NCBI GenBank assembly: GCA_964417925.1
Contig: CAYQJV010000014.1
Coordinates: 1-34,148, forward strand
Direction: 5' to 3'
DNA from: CAYQJV01 sp964417925
GTDB taxonomy: Bacteria > Hydrothermota > Tepidihabitantia > B3-TA06 > CAYQJV01
DNA length: 34,148 nt
The notes beneath the pieces are model-generated. The model did no database searches, was not told the DNA's origin, and saw only the letters and a program-made list of their open reading frames with translations. The position numbers and the translations under genes are program-made. How positions within the stretch are numbered: position 1 is the stretch's first letter; each line of letters opens with the position of its first letter. Below are positions 1 to 9,421 of this stretch, piece by piece.

Positions 1-1
1 T

Positions 2-1585
2 TTTGCAAACTTTTATTCAGCTTCTGGAGTCTCTTTCACCTATACCTTTCTCAAGCAAAGGGATGAGGAAGGGGTGGAAATAGGAAAGTTTATAGCATAT
101 AATACAGGTGTCCATTTTTATCTTTCAACTGTTTTTAAAGGCACATTTACAGGCATTGGTATAACAGGAGATTTTATTAGCATTTATGGCACCACAAGAA
201 CAGAGTTAAGATTAAGCACAGGAGTTATGCGATTTTTTAATAATATTTACATAGCAGGGAGTATCCAGAACTTTGGAAAAATAGAGACAATGTCCTGGCC
301 AGAAATAAAATCCGATATTGGGTATAAGGTTAAGCATTTTACCATTGGTGTAGAACTACTTTACAGAAATATCTTTGGAACTGGATTTTCTGGAAGTTAC
401 ATATTGAATAGACATCTGTCTTTCATGGGAGGAGGCTTGATTTTTAAAAATGGGGATAAGAGAGGAGGTATAGGAGTAGTATTTAAAAATTCTGTTTGGG
501 AGGTTAAATATCAAGTATCTTTTTCACAAAATATTGGTTTTTCTCATGCTTTGCAAATAGGATGGGGTATGGAGAAGAAAAAGGAGGAAGGACTTTTGTC
601 TTTAATTGAGGAAACTTCCGAGTCTTTTGAAAAGGAAGGAGATATGTTTTTTGAGAGAAAGGACTACAGAAATGCTTTATTTTCATACGATAAGGCACTT
701 ATATGGAATCCTTCAAATGTTTCTGCCGAGGAAAAATATAATAAAACATTGAAGATTCTTGAGGAAATCAATAAAAAACTTCATTTAGAGAAAGCAAGAA
801 AGTTATTGAACAATGGAGAATTAATTGAAGCGTTTTTTGAATACAGATATCTTCTCAATCTATATCCAAAGGATACTTCAGTTTTAAATGGATTTTTGGA
901 AACCGTAAAGAGACTAAAAAGACCTGAACTACTTGGTATAAAGGATGAAAAAGATATGGAGAAGTTTGGTAAAATGATGGAATATCTTGCAGATAACAGA
1001 TTCAAAGAGTTTTTTGAAAATCTTGCATATTTTAAAAGAAAGTATAAGGATATTCCTATATGGAATAAGTTAAAGGAAGAGGCAATGATTAAGAAAAATG
1101 AGTTAATAGAGAGATTACTTTCTGAAGAGGAGGAGCTTGAAAATAAAAAGGCATATGGAAGAGCCCTTGAAGTTATAGATAAAATTTTAGAGATGGAACC
1201 TAAAAACAATATTGCTCTTTTAAAAAAGGAGAAACTTCTAATAACTGTTGAGCGATTGAAAAGAGAGTTATTGAATCAAGGCAAAAGGATGTTTGAAAAG
1301 GGAGAGTATGTAAAGGCAAAGGAGAAATTCCTGGAGGTAATTGCTCTTGATGCTGATAATGTGGAAGCAAAATCCTATCTTCAGAAAATAGATGCTTTTG
1401 CTTCAGAACCCTCTTGGTCAATTGAGTATTTACATCTTAAGGCTGCAACTTCCTATGCTCTGGGAGATTACGATAAGGCAATTCTTTTCTGGAAAGAGAT
1501 TTTAAAAAAGGATCCTACCAATAAAAAGGCTTTAGAAGGTATAAGGAGGGCAGAGAAAAAGAAGAAATTGTTTCTTACTCCATAA
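2..1585 (+). CDS. Beta-barrel plus TPR-repeat protein, 5' end missing
   Basis: The reading frame is open to the left window edge, so the N-terminus is missing; the GTG at 74 is just an internal in-frame codon. The first ~190 visible residues alternate short hydrophobic and aromatic/glycine-rich strands, as in outer-membrane beta-barrels of the PorV/UPF0164 kind. From about base 600 onward the protein becomes charged and helical with several TPR-like units, for example around 625-720, 1110-1210, 1265-1370 and 1435-1545, each ending in a 'NPSN/EPKN/DADN/DPTN' turn. TPR arrays bind proteins, so I infer an envelope protein with a barrel and a periplasmic scaffold. The last 11 bases overlap the convergent FmdE-family gene. 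The barrel assignment rests on strand pattern alone; the TPR part is firmer. Confidence 0.7.
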   Translation, partial: FANFYSASGVSFTYTFLKQRDEEGVEIGKFIAYNTGVHFYLSTVFKGTFTGIGITGDFISIYGTTRTELRLSTGVMRFFNNIYIAGSIQNFGKIETMSWPEIKSDIGYKVKHFTIGVELLYRNIFGTGFSGSYILNRHLSFMGGGLIFKNGDKRGGIGVVFKNSVWEVKYQVSFSQNIGFSHALQIGWGMEKKKEEGLLSLIEETSESFEKEGDMFFERKDYRNALFSYDKALIWNPSNVSAEEKYNKTLKILEEINKKLHLEKARKLLNNGELIEAFFEYRYLLNLYPKDTSVLNGFLETVKRLKRPELLGIKDEKDMEKFGKMMEYLADNRFKEFFENLAYFKRKYKDIPIWNKLKEEAMIKKNELIERLLSEEEELENKKAYGRALEVIDKILEMEPKNNIALLKKEKLLITVERLKRELLNQGKRMFEKGEYVKAKEKFLEVIALDADNVEAKSYLQKIDAFASEPSWSIEYLHLKAATSYALGDYDKAILFWKEILKKDPTNKKALEGIRRAEKKKKLFLTP

Positions 1586-1976
1586 CTTCTATTTCAAAAA
1601 GTTCTGCACTGGGTTTTGAAAGAATTTCCTGGGCTGCTTCGTTGAGGTCCTTACAGTTCATGGCAAAATCTATTATGGATGGTAGGACTTTTATATGTAA
1701 TTTTTTATCTTTTCTGTCCACAAAAACTGCTTCAATTGTTTTTTCATCATTTTCAACTTTTATATTTCCCTTTCCAAATGTACAGTAGGTTGCACATTGA
1801 ATTCCATCAAGTACGCATGTATAGGGTTTTTGAGTTTTTAACTTCACTACGGTAGAAATATCCATTATACCTTTAGGCTTTAAAATCTCTACTGCTTCTT
1901 TACCCATTCTGTATCCTATAGCAAGAAAGGGACCATTGTGACCATGGAATTTTATGGCTTCTGTATATTCTATCAT
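1575..1976 (-). CDS. FmdE-family protein (short form)
   Basis: This 133-residue protein resembles the formylmethanofuran dehydrogenase subunit E (FmdE) domain. The N-terminal motif FHGHNGPFLAIGYRMGKEA and the later CVLDGIQCATYCTFGKGNI match the family's two signature blocks. In the first block the cysteine found in many FmdE proteins is glycine, as in stand-alone bacterial members. No other Fmd subunit lies nearby, so a methanofuran role is unlikely; the substrate or metal is unknown. The gene begins 12 bases after addB with a strong AAAGGAGG site and is probably the last gene of the addA-addB transcript. It overlaps the convergent gene's end by 11 bases. Family confidence is good, function unknown. 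Confidence 0.8.
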   Translation of the reverse strand: MIEYTEAIKFHGHNGPFLAIGYRMGKEAVEILKPKGIMDISTVVKLKTQKPYTCVLDGIQCATYCTFGKGNIKVENDEKTIEAVFVDRKDKKLHIKVLPSIIDFAMNCKDLNEAAQEILSKPSAELFEIEVME

Positions 1977-1988
1977 GCTACCTCCTTT

Positions 1989-4838
1989 TTAACTTTTTAA
2001 AAGTTTGGGTTTTTGACATAAAGTTCTATAGATACATTTATCACACTGAGTAGTTTTTCTTTTGCGTTCAAAAGGTATGTTTATATCAAACAGTTCCTCA
2101 AACCATCTATAAATGATATCTTCAAATTTTTTCATTTCCTTTTCTCTCTCCGAAATTTTACCCTTTTGTGGTGAAAATAATCTATTCAGGTTTCTCTTTT
2201 TTAAATCATAAATTGCCGCATCCTTTTTAAAAGAAGGTATTTTGTCAAGAAGATACAGATAGTAGTAAAGTTGAAAAGTATATTTCCAGGCTTGACTGAA
2301 TTCGGAGTCTTTTTTAAAAACCTTTTCTATCCCTTTTATAAATTTTATGTCCGAAGCCCCTGTTTTATAATCAATTATGAGATATTCATCCCTTCCATCA
2401 GGATGTGTTATGTGGTCTATCCTATCCACGACACCTTGAAGTATTATTTTCCTGTCTCTATAAGGTATTTCTCTTTTGAGCTTCTCTTCCAGAGCAACTA
2501 TTTCTATTTCTTTTTCTGTCTTCATTCTTTCAAGTTCGTTTTTTAAAAAATATACAAGAAATGCACGTAGGGTGCTTCTTGCATAAAGAGAAAATCCCTT
2601 TGTACCTCTGTGTGTGCTAAGTTTTTCATCTATAAGTTTATATCCTTGCTTGAGAATTTTACTGAGGTCCCTTAATAAATAGGAAAGTTTTTCTTTTTTG
2701 TAGAGTTTTTTTAAAAACTCATGGAATAAATTACCAAAACCTGGTCCTCTCAGACTCTCTTCAACTTCTTCTCTTCTTCTTAAACCAAGAATATGCTCAA
2801 AATAAAATCCTACAGGACATCTAAGGTATGAGGTAAACATTGTTGCAGAGTACTCGGTGTTCAGTAGTTTCTCTATAATTTCTGGAGTCTTCTCTATAAT
2901 GGGATTTGTATCGATCATGGAAGGGTGAAAAATAATATTTATTTTGTTTATTTTTTCATCTTCCAATATTTTTTTCTTTTGTTTTTCCTCCTCCCATAAC
3001 AATTGCTCTATGAATCTACTTCTTGTAGACTTATGCAGCGAGGATTCTCCTTTTGTGTAGAATATCCATACCTCATCAGCAGTTCTCACAAGTCTGTGGA
3101 AGTTATATGCATACACTGACTCAGTGTCTTCTATTGTTGGTAGCCCAAGCATTTTTCTCACAGAATAAGGAAGTAGGGGATCGTCTTTATTAATTGCAGG
3201 AACTATTCCTTCATTTACATCAAGCAGTATTACTTTTGAAAATTTAAGTGTTCTTGTTTCCAACATTCCCATGATTTGTATTCCTTTAAGAGGTTCTCCT
3301 TCAAAGGGTACTTTTTCTTGTTCAAGTAGATATATAAATATGGAGTACAGGGATTGAGGAGTGGAAAGTTTATCTGAAGTGATTTCTTCCAATTCTGTTA
3401 TTTCCTTTATATCATGGAGGATTGAAAACATGTGATAAAAGAGATTTTCGGTTACTAAATTACTTACAATTTCGCTATTACTTGCTATCCAGGATAAAAG
3501 TTCTATAAATCTATCTGCAAGGGAGGATATACTATCCACTTTTTCAAAATTGAAAAACAATTTTTCGTGCAATATCTTTAAAAACGGAAAATGTTTAGAG
3601 AGATCCTTTTCAATTCTATCCAATGGAACATATACCATGTTATTTTTTACTACATGTCTTTCAATTCTATATATTGCTTTTTTTATCTCGTTTTTTTCAA
3701 TCTTCAGATTTTTAATGTAGGGGTGCTTCAGAACCGAAAGGTAGGGAAGAAAATGATATTGGTTTTCCTCTCTTAAAGTTTGAGCTTCACATATTGCATT
3801 CATAAGACTAAACAAAGTACTGTTCTTTATAGGGTATCCCATTGTAATGTTGAACTTTTCTTTTAAAGGAGCCACTACTTCATGAATTATGGGGAAAAGC
3901 GCGGATTCATCACATAATGTGATACACAGCTCAGAACCGCGGGATTTCATATTCTGAATAATCTCTCTTATCTGGTTTATTTCTGAGTGTAAGTTATAAC
4001 CTTCGTAATAGTGAATCTTGGGATATATGAGGGAAGGTTCAAAGAGCAATGTGGGTTCTGCATTTAATTCTTTTATCATTCTTTGGTGATGATAATAGGG
4101 CGATGGAGGTATTGCCTCTTTTTTTATCATTTCAGGATCCGTTTGGATTATCATATATGCATTTTGGTTTTCAAGAAAGAATTTTATTATCTCTGTTTCT
4201 ACTTTTGTGAGTGAATAAAATCCTATGAAATATATTGAATCAAACTCTTTAACTTCTACTCCATTTTTTATGTTTTGCAATGCAGTAATGTACTCTATTC
4301 CTGCTCCTGCAATTTTTTTTGCAAGAAGTGTTTGGATGAATCTTTCTTTTATCTCATCTATAGATTCCCATAATTTTCTAACCTGTACTGGTATTTCTTC
4401 CTTGGTGTAGGAGAGAAAATGTGAAAATTCTTCTATATTTTCTCTGTTTAGTTCCTCAATCATTTTAATAATATATCCTGCCCAGGGCATGAATCTGTCA
4501 AAAGTTTCTGTGATTTTTCCAAACCTTTTTTTCTTTTCCTCTTCTATTTTTTTAACAACTTTGTAAAGTATAACCTGCAATTCCATTTTTTTAGGCTCTC
4601 TCAGATGTAATCCTCCTTTTGCAGAGAGCCATTTCATAAACTCTGTGATGGAAAATCTTTGGGGAGGGATAATTACTTTACGAGAAAAAGATGATAGATA
4701 TTTGAGAAGAAAAAGTCCTGGTCTTTTACCAGGAAATACGACAGCTATATTTTCAAAATTTTTATGGTTATTGTAGATTATTTCTGCAGTTCTTTTTATT
4801 AGGTCTTCTGAGAAAGGTATGATAAATATCTTATTCAA
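1989..4838 (-). CDS. addB: AddB-like subunit of a double-strand-break helicase-nuclease
   Basis: This 949-residue protein is the likely partner of the AddA-like gene just upstream. The N-terminal region keeps the UvrD-like fold pattern, but where a Walker A would sit it reads VVFPGKRPGLFLLKYL, so ATP hydrolysis is probably lost, as in many AddB proteins outside Firmicutes. The C-terminus holds a RecB-family PD-(D/E)XK nuclease with a VDRIDH segment followed by LIIDYKTG and a QLYYYLYLL helix. Cys674 (in LRCPVGFYF) and Cys932, Cys935 and Cys941 (CDKCIYRTLC) match the four ligands of the AddB iron-sulfur staple. AddAB resects broken DNA ends for RecA loading. The start is a TTG eight bases inside the end of addA, preceded by GAGGTG, which implies translational coupling. 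Confidence 0.85.
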   Translation of the reverse strand: MNKIFIIPFSEDLIKRTAEIIYNNHKNFENIAVVFPGKRPGLFLLKYLSSFSRKVIIPPQRFSITEFMKWLSAKGGLHLREPKKMELQVILYKVVKKIEEEKKKRFGKITETFDRFMPWAGYIIKMIEELNRENIEEFSHFLSYTKEEIPVQVRKLWESIDEIKERFIQTLLAKKIAGAGIEYITALQNIKNGVEVKEFDSIYFIGFYSLTKVETEIIKFFLENQNAYMIIQTDPEMIKKEAIPPSPYYHHQRMIKELNAEPTLLFEPSLIYPKIHYYEGYNLHSEINQIREIIQNMKSRGSELCITLCDESALFPIIHEVVAPLKEKFNITMGYPIKNSTLFSLMNAICEAQTLREENQYHFLPYLSVLKHPYIKNLKIEKNEIKKAIYRIERHVVKNNMVYVPLDRIEKDLSKHFPFLKILHEKLFFNFEKVDSISSLADRFIELLSWIASNSEIVSNLVTENLFYHMFSILHDIKEITELEEITSDKLSTPQSLYSIFIYLLEQEKVPFEGEPLKGIQIMGMLETRTLKFSKVILLDVNEGIVPAINKDDPLLPYSVRKMLGLPTIEDTESVYAYNFHRLVRTADEVWIFYTKGESSLHKSTRSRFIEQLLWEEEKQKKKILEDEKINKINIIFHPSMIDTNPIIEKTPEIIEKLLNTEYSATMFTSYLRCPVGFYFEHILGLRRREEVEESLRGPGFGNLFHEFLKKLYKKEKLSYLLRDLSKILKQGYKLIDEKLSTHRGTKGFSLYARSTLRAFLVYFLKNELERMKTEKEIEIVALEEKLKREIPYRDRKIILQGVVDRIDHITHPDGRDEYLIIDYKTGASDIKFIKGIEKVFKKDSEFSQAWKYTFQLYYYLYLLDKIPSFKKDAAIYDLKKRNLNRLFSPQKGKISEREKEMKKFEDIIYRWFEELFDINIPFERKRKTTQCDKCIYRTLCQKPKLLKS

Positions 4839-7830
4839 CCTTCACCTCTTTTACTTTCTTTTTATCGGTGTATACAATAAATGCTTTAACATTTTTATTG
4901 CGGAAATATTTTTTAATAATATTTGCATATTTTTTTATCTGTTCTGCATGTTTTGAATATTCCTTTCCTGTTTTGAAGTCAACTACTGTTGCTGTGTTTT
5001 TCTCTATAATAACTCTATCGGCCCTGTAAATATCACCTTCTTCATCTATCATTTCTCTTTCTCTCCATACCAATGTTCCCTTGGGGATAAAGAAAAATCT
5101 ATTTATTTCAGGAACAGAAAGAATCTCATTGATCTCTGCTAAATAGGTTTCTTTTTCCTGTTGGTTCATAATTTTTTCAATATCTTTTATATATGTGTTT
5201 TTGTCCAGTTTTTCTATCTTTGAAAGAATTTCATGGATTTTTTCACCCCTCTTTATTGCTTCAAATCTTTTTCCTTCTATTACATCACCAAGAGAATAGG
5301 TTTTTACCACAAGTTCTTTATCCCACAACAATGTGTTTTCCTCTATAAAATGTATTTTAGCGGTTTTTTCTTTTTCCTTCTTTATTTTATGTTCACGTTT
5401 TCTACCTATTTCCCATACCTTTGCTGTTATTCCTTCTTTGGATTTTACAAACTTGAGATAGTCTTCATAAGTGGGTACCTTATTCTTATTCTTATTTTGG
5501 CTTTCGTTTATAAAAATGTACATCTCCTCTTTAGCTCTGGTCATTGCAACGTACAGTACGTTTAGTTCATCAAGAAATTTCTTTGTTTCTTCTTTTTTCA
5601 CTAGCTTTGTAGTGTAAGTATCTAAGAGATTAAAACTTGTGTATGTCTTTCTGAAAATTATTTCATCTGTTTTTTCCTCTTCTATTAAATTACTTTTTCT
5701 TTTTATAAAGGGATGTTCAAGGAACGGAAGAAATACTACATCGTACTCCAGTCCTTTTGCTCCATGTACTGTTGAGATTTCTACTGCTTCAATATTTTCA
5801 GGAAGTGCTACAGAGAACTCACCTTTGTTGGCTTTCCAGAAGGATAAGAATTCAGAGAGAGAACTTCCTTTTTTCTTTTCATATTCGTGAATAACCTCAA
5901 GGAGCTGTGTATAGAAGCCAGCATCTTTTGGAAAGTTTTTCCATACCTTAAACTTTCTAAGAATATTTGTAACAAGGCTGTAAACCGGTATTAAATCTAC
6001 TTTTTTAAAAAATGGTTCTATGTAATCACTCCATAATTCAGGATAACGATTTTTAAAGGCTTCATAGAGCAGGTTGTTGCGATTTTTCCTTCTTAATTCA
6101 AAAATCTCTTCTTTTTTTATCCCAGAAAGTCTTTCAAAAATAATACCTGTAACAAAGCCTGCAAATTGTATATCTGAAGAAGGGCTGTCCAGAAAACCCA
6201 GAAAATCAATTATTTCTCTTATTCCAGGGTGGTTTTCAAGCAAAAGACTCTGCTTTGAAAATACAGGTATACCTTCAGTGCTTAATATCTCCGCTATCTT
6301 TCTTGCATGTGCATGATCCCTAACCAAAACTGCTATACCTTCTATTCCTCTTCTTTCTATTACCTCTTTTATTCTTTCTATAAATATCCTTTCCTTTTCA
6401 TCTTTGTTTACCTCTTCTACTCGTACGTATCCATATTCTACAGTAGATAATGGCTTTTGTTCAACATCATTGTAAATCCTTTTGATGTTTTCTTTAAAAT
6501 TCATATTCGTTAAATATTCTTTGAGGAATTCTTCAAGGAATTCTTCAATATATTTTGGAGAAAACATACGATTGTTAAACTCTACTATTTCCCTGTGGCT
6601 TCTCCAGTTATAGGGTAAGCGTTCTTTTATTACATCTGCTTTATTTTTAAAAGCAAAAAATGCCTCATCCATTAGTTCAGCTTTTCCCCCTCTCCATCTA
6701 TAGATAGCCTGTTTTTTATCACCAACCACAAAAATGCTACCCCCTCTTGATACAGCCTCATCTATAAGAGGCTCCATATTTTTCCACTGAATAACACTGG
6801 TATCCTGAAATTCATCTATTAAAATGTGTTTATACGCCTCTCCTATCTTCCAATAGATATATGGCACTTTTTCCTTTTCAAACAGTTTTCTTATAAATTT
6901 TTCAATTTCACCTATGGGTAGTTCCCTCTGTTCTTTTACATATCTTTCCAGTTCTTCTTTTAAAAGATAGTAAAAGTTATTAAGAGCCACAGGTTCTATT
7001 TCTGAAAAAAGGTCAATAAATTTTTCAACCTGAGGATATAATTCTTCAGGAATACAATTCCGTTTCTTTGGTATTTCCTTGGCTAACTCTGTTGGAGATT
7101 GAAACTCAATACCAAGTAGTTCTTTCAGTTGTAGATAAAATTTTTGTATGCTTCTTTTTTCACGGAAGTTTATTTTTTTTAAATATTTCTTTTCAGCAGA
7201 ATAAAAATTTTTCAAATCTTCTTGCACTATATCTCTTATATCCCACGCAATTTTACCACATATTTTGATTCTATAGACAAGATAATCAAAAAGTACTTTT
7301 TTTACTTTTGGATCTTCTGGAAATCTTTCAAAAATTCGGTTAATCACTACATTTATGCATTTCTCAATTTCTGGTTCTATTTCTATTTGTGGATGTATTT
7401 CTAATTCAGGGGCGAATGCTCGGATAAGTCGAGCCATAAAACTATCTATTGTGGATACATTAAAAAAAGAGTAGTAATGGTTTAGCAATGCATCCAGGAT
7501 ATAGGCTGCCCTTTGGGATATATTTTTTATTTTTGGTAAATACGGTTCAAAAAATTCTATTTCCTTCTGGTCTTCAAATACAATTTTTTTAAGTCTTTCT
7601 ATTATTCTTCTTCTCATCTCCTCTGCTGCTCTGTTTGTAAATGTTACAGCAAGAATTTCTTTAAGAGTTTCCTTGAATTCCTTATTTCCCTTTTTAAAAT
7701 CTTCTTTTAAAAGAAAGTAAAGATATCTTGTGGTAAGTACATGAGTTTTACCTGATCCTGCAGATGCTTCAATTTTTTTTAATTCAGGGATATTTTGAAT
7801 CTCAATTATATTTTTTATAGATACAGACAT
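4831..7830 (-). CDS. addA: AddA-like UvrD/RecB-family helicase-nuclease
   Basis: This is a superfamily 1A helicase of 999 residues (from the ATG) with a C-terminal nuclease. Visible motifs in order are Walker A ASAGSGKT (Lys28), Ia AVTFTNRAAEEM, Walker B LIDEFQDTS (Asp339), III VVGDKKQAIYRWRGG, IV NWRSHREIVEF, V STVHGAKGLEYDVVFLP and VI VLYVAMTRAKEEM. The RecB-type nuclease has GEKIHEILSKIE, then VVDFKTGKE (Asp951, Lys953) and a QIKKYANI helix, so it looks active. It would unwind and resect DNA ends with AddB. I place the start at ATG 7830 because the consensus promoter would start RNA near 7836, downstream of an in-frame TTG at 7839. The leader would be only about six bases with no ribosome site. 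Confidence 0.9.
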   Translation of the reverse strand: MSVSIKNIIEIQNIPELKKIEASAGSGKTHVLTTRYLYFLLKEDFKKGNKEFKETLKEILAVTFTNRAAEEMRRRIIERLKKIVFEDQKEIEFFEPYLPKIKNISQRAAYILDALLNHYYSFFNVSTIDSFMARLIRAFAPELEIHPQIEIEPEIEKCINVVINRIFERFPEDPKVKKVLFDYLVYRIKICGKIAWDIRDIVQEDLKNFYSAEKKYLKKINFREKRSIQKFYLQLKELLGIEFQSPTELAKEIPKKRNCIPEELYPQVEKFIDLFSEIEPVALNNFYYLLKEELERYVKEQRELPIGEIEKFIRKLFEKEKVPYIYWKIGEAYKHILIDEFQDTSVIQWKNMEPLIDEAVSRGGSIFVVGDKKQAIYRWRGGKAELMDEAFFAFKNKADVIKERLPYNWRSHREIVEFNNRMFSPKYIEEFLEEFLKEYLTNMNFKENIKRIYNDVEQKPLSTVEYGYVRVEEVNKDEKERIFIERIKEVIERRGIEGIAVLVRDHAHARKIAEILSTEGIPVFSKQSLLLENHPGIREIIDFLGFLDSPSSDIQFAGFVTGIIFERLSGIKKEEIFELRRKNRNNLLYEAFKNRYPELWSDYIEPFFKKVDLIPVYSLVTNILRKFKVWKNFPKDAGFYTQLLEVIHEYEKKKGSSLSEFLSFWKANKGEFSVALPENIEAVEISTVHGAKGLEYDVVFLPFLEHPFIKRKSNLIEEEKTDEIIFRKTYTSFNLLDTYTTKLVKKEETKKFLDELNVLYVAMTRAKEEMYIFINESQNKNKNKVPTYEDYLKFVKSKEGITAKVWEIGRKREHKIKKEKEKTAKIHFIEENTLLWDKELVVKTYSLGDVIEGKRFEAIKRGEKIHEILSKIEKLDKNTYIKDIEKIMNQQEKETYLAEINEILSVPEINRFFFIPKGTLVWREREMIDEEGDIYRADRVIIEKNTATVVDFKTGKEYSKHAEQIKKYANIIKKYFRNKNVKAFIVYTDKKKVKEVKVE

Positions 7831-7842
7831 TTTTTTCAAAAA

Positions 7843-7870
7843 ATTATAATTCTTTTTTCTCCATTGTCAA
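7843..7870 (-). promoter_or_regulatory. Consensus sigma-70 promoter of addA-addB-fmdE
   Basis: On the minus strand a perfect TTGACA (7870-7865) is followed, after 16 bases, by a perfect TATAAT (7848-7843). RNA should start near 7836, giving an almost leaderless addA message from ATG 7830. The 180 bases between here and the end of nfeD hold no gene or clear terminator that I can see, only a weak AT-rich inverted repeat near 8000. Confidence 0.8.
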
Positions 7871-8051
7871 GGTTTCAGTAAATTTCAATAAAATTTGCAG
7901 GAATTTGAATGAGGTTGATTATATCCTTACAGCATAGGAACCAAGAAGAAACTTGTTTGGGGTTTGAGCATCGCCAACAGGAGAATTGGAGCTTAAAGCT
8001 TTTAAGACACGTAAAAACAATCTGTATCTGTAAGTCTTGAATAAGCAAAAC

Positions 8052-9290
8052 TTATTTTTTCCCTTTCTTTTTTACTATTAATTTCAATCCTTCTATCTTT
8101 GATACGACTATTTTTTCTCCTTTTTTTATTTTTCCTCTTTCAGCTTCTGCATTCCACCATTCACCTCTTATAAATACCATTCCTTCTGGGGCAAGGTCAG
8201 TTTTTGCTATGCCTTCAACTCCAATAAGTCCTTCCTTTCCTGAAACAGGCTTTTTAAGATGAGTTTTTACAGTAAATCCTATAATTATTAAAAAGAACAA
8301 TACAGTTATTATTGTGGCTATTGCAATAACCCAAGCAGAGATTTTAAAAAAGGGAACATTTGTTTGAAAGAGGAGTAAAGATCCCAAAACAAAGGAGATT
8401 ATCCCTCCCAATGTTAAAACCCCATAAGAAGTTACCTTTATTTCGAGTATAAACATAATAATGGCAAGAATCACAAGAAAGACCCCTGCAAAGTTTACCG
8501 GAAGCATGTGGAACGAGTAAAAAGCAAGAATTAGAGATATTGCTCCAATTACTCCAGGGAATATTGCACCAGGATTTTGCAATTCAAATATTATCCCATA
8601 GATACCTATGAGAAGCAGAATATAAGCAACAGTAGGGTTTGCAAGAATTTCAAGTATTTTTTCAATCCATCCTCTTTTTAGCTCTACTATTTCTACATTC
8701 TTTAAAGATAGTATTTTTTCTTTTCCATTTATCATAACCTTTTGTCCATCAAGTTTTTCAAGCAATTGAGATATGGAGTTTGCTATTATATCTATCACAT
8801 GCAGTTTTAAAGCTTGATTTGCTGTAATTGAGATACTTTTTCTTACTGCCTCTTCTGCCCATTCTGCATTCCTTTTTCGTTTTTCAGCGAGAGAGCGTAT
8901 GTATGCTACTGCATCATTTTCTATTTTTTTCTTCATTGTAGAGGATAAGGTATCTTTCCCTAAGGTAACAGGATGGGCTGCACCTACATTTGTACCCTCT
9001 GCCATTGCTGCGATGTGGGCAGAAAGCAGTATAAACACTCCAGCTGAAGCAGCCCTTGCTCCGGAAGGATAAACATACACGCATATAGGAACTTTGGAGT
9101 TTAAAATACTTTGGGTTATTTTCCTCATGGAAGGGTCAAGTCCCCCAGGGGTATCCATAGTAATTATAAGAAGTTCAGCATTTTCTTTTTCTGCTCTTCT
9201 GATGGCTGAGGTTATGAAATCCGCAACTGGGGGAGATATTGCTCCCTTTATCTCGGTTACCATTACATATGAAAAAAGAATAAATAGCAT
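8052..9290 (-). CDS. nfeD: Long-form NfeD membrane-bound serine protease
   Basis: This 412-residue protein has the three-part layout of long NfeD. Residues ~10-200 form a ClpP-class (1510-N-like) protease with MDTPGG and GARAASAGVFI, where Ser82 is the probable nucleophile and the lysines at 120-122 (before IENDAVAYI) include the probable general base. Residues ~220-345 hold four to five membrane segments. The C-terminal ~60 residues form the NfeD beta-barrel (OB-like) domain with GLIGVEGIAKTDL and GEWWNAEAERG. Archaeal relatives cleave the C-terminus of stomatin/prohibitin partners, and nfeD is often next to such a gene; none is present here. The ATG lies five bases from the -10 box with no Shine-Dalgarno, so the mRNA is probably leaderless. 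The first hydrophobic residues serve as a signal peptide. Confidence 0.92.
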   Translation of the reverse strand: MLFILFSYVMVTEIKGAISPPVADFITSAIRRAEKENAELLIITMDTPGGLDPSMRKITQSILNSKVPICVYVYPSGARAASAGVFILLSAHIAAMAEGTNVGAAHPVTLGKDTLSSTMKKKIENDAVAYIRSLAEKRKRNAEWAEEAVRKSISITANQALKLHVIDIIANSISQLLEKLDGQKVMINGKEKILSLKNVEIVELKRGWIEKILEILANPTVAYILLLIGIYGIIFELQNPGAIFPGVIGAISLILAFYSFHMLPVNFAGVFLVILAIIMFILEIKVTSYGVLTLGGIISFVLGSLLLFQTNVPFFKISAWVIAIATIITVLFFLIIIGFTVKTHLKKPVSGKEGLIGVEGIAKTDLAPEGMVFIRGEWWNAEAERGKIKKGEKIVVSKIEGLKLIVKKKGKK

Positions 9291-9295
9291 AATTT

Positions 9296-9323
9296 ATATT
9301 AACCTGTAATCTTTAATTGTCAA
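9296..9323 (-). promoter_or_regulatory. Promoter of nfeD, probably leaderless
   Basis: On the minus strand TTGACA (9323-9318), 16 bases, then TAATAT (9301-9296). The nfeD ATG begins after only five more bases (9290), about where RNA synthesis should start. No GGAGG-like element precedes the ATG. Confidence 0.75.
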
Positions 9324-9374
9324 GGTATTATGATAAACATACTCTTAAACACCTTGGGTGGGATAAAAATATAT

Positions 9375-9402
9375 TTGACTTTTTGATTTTTAAGTGTAAT
9401 CT
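9375..9402 (+). promoter_or_regulatory. Promoter of the outer-membrane protein operon at 9422
   Basis: TTGACT (9375-9380), 16 bases, TAATCT (9397-9402). It is followed within 20 bases by a strong AGGAGG (9412-9417) and the ATG at 9422, so the leader is short but has a ribosome site. It diverges from the nfeD promoter. Confidence 0.7.
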
Positions 9403-9421
9403 TAAAAAAACAGGAGGTAGT

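Noticed and set aside
7871..8051. Possible single CRISPR-like repeat (segment ending in GAAGAAAC) or terminator
   Set aside because: There is only one copy, no spacer pattern and no cas gene; the inverted repeat near 8000 is AT-rich and has no T-run.
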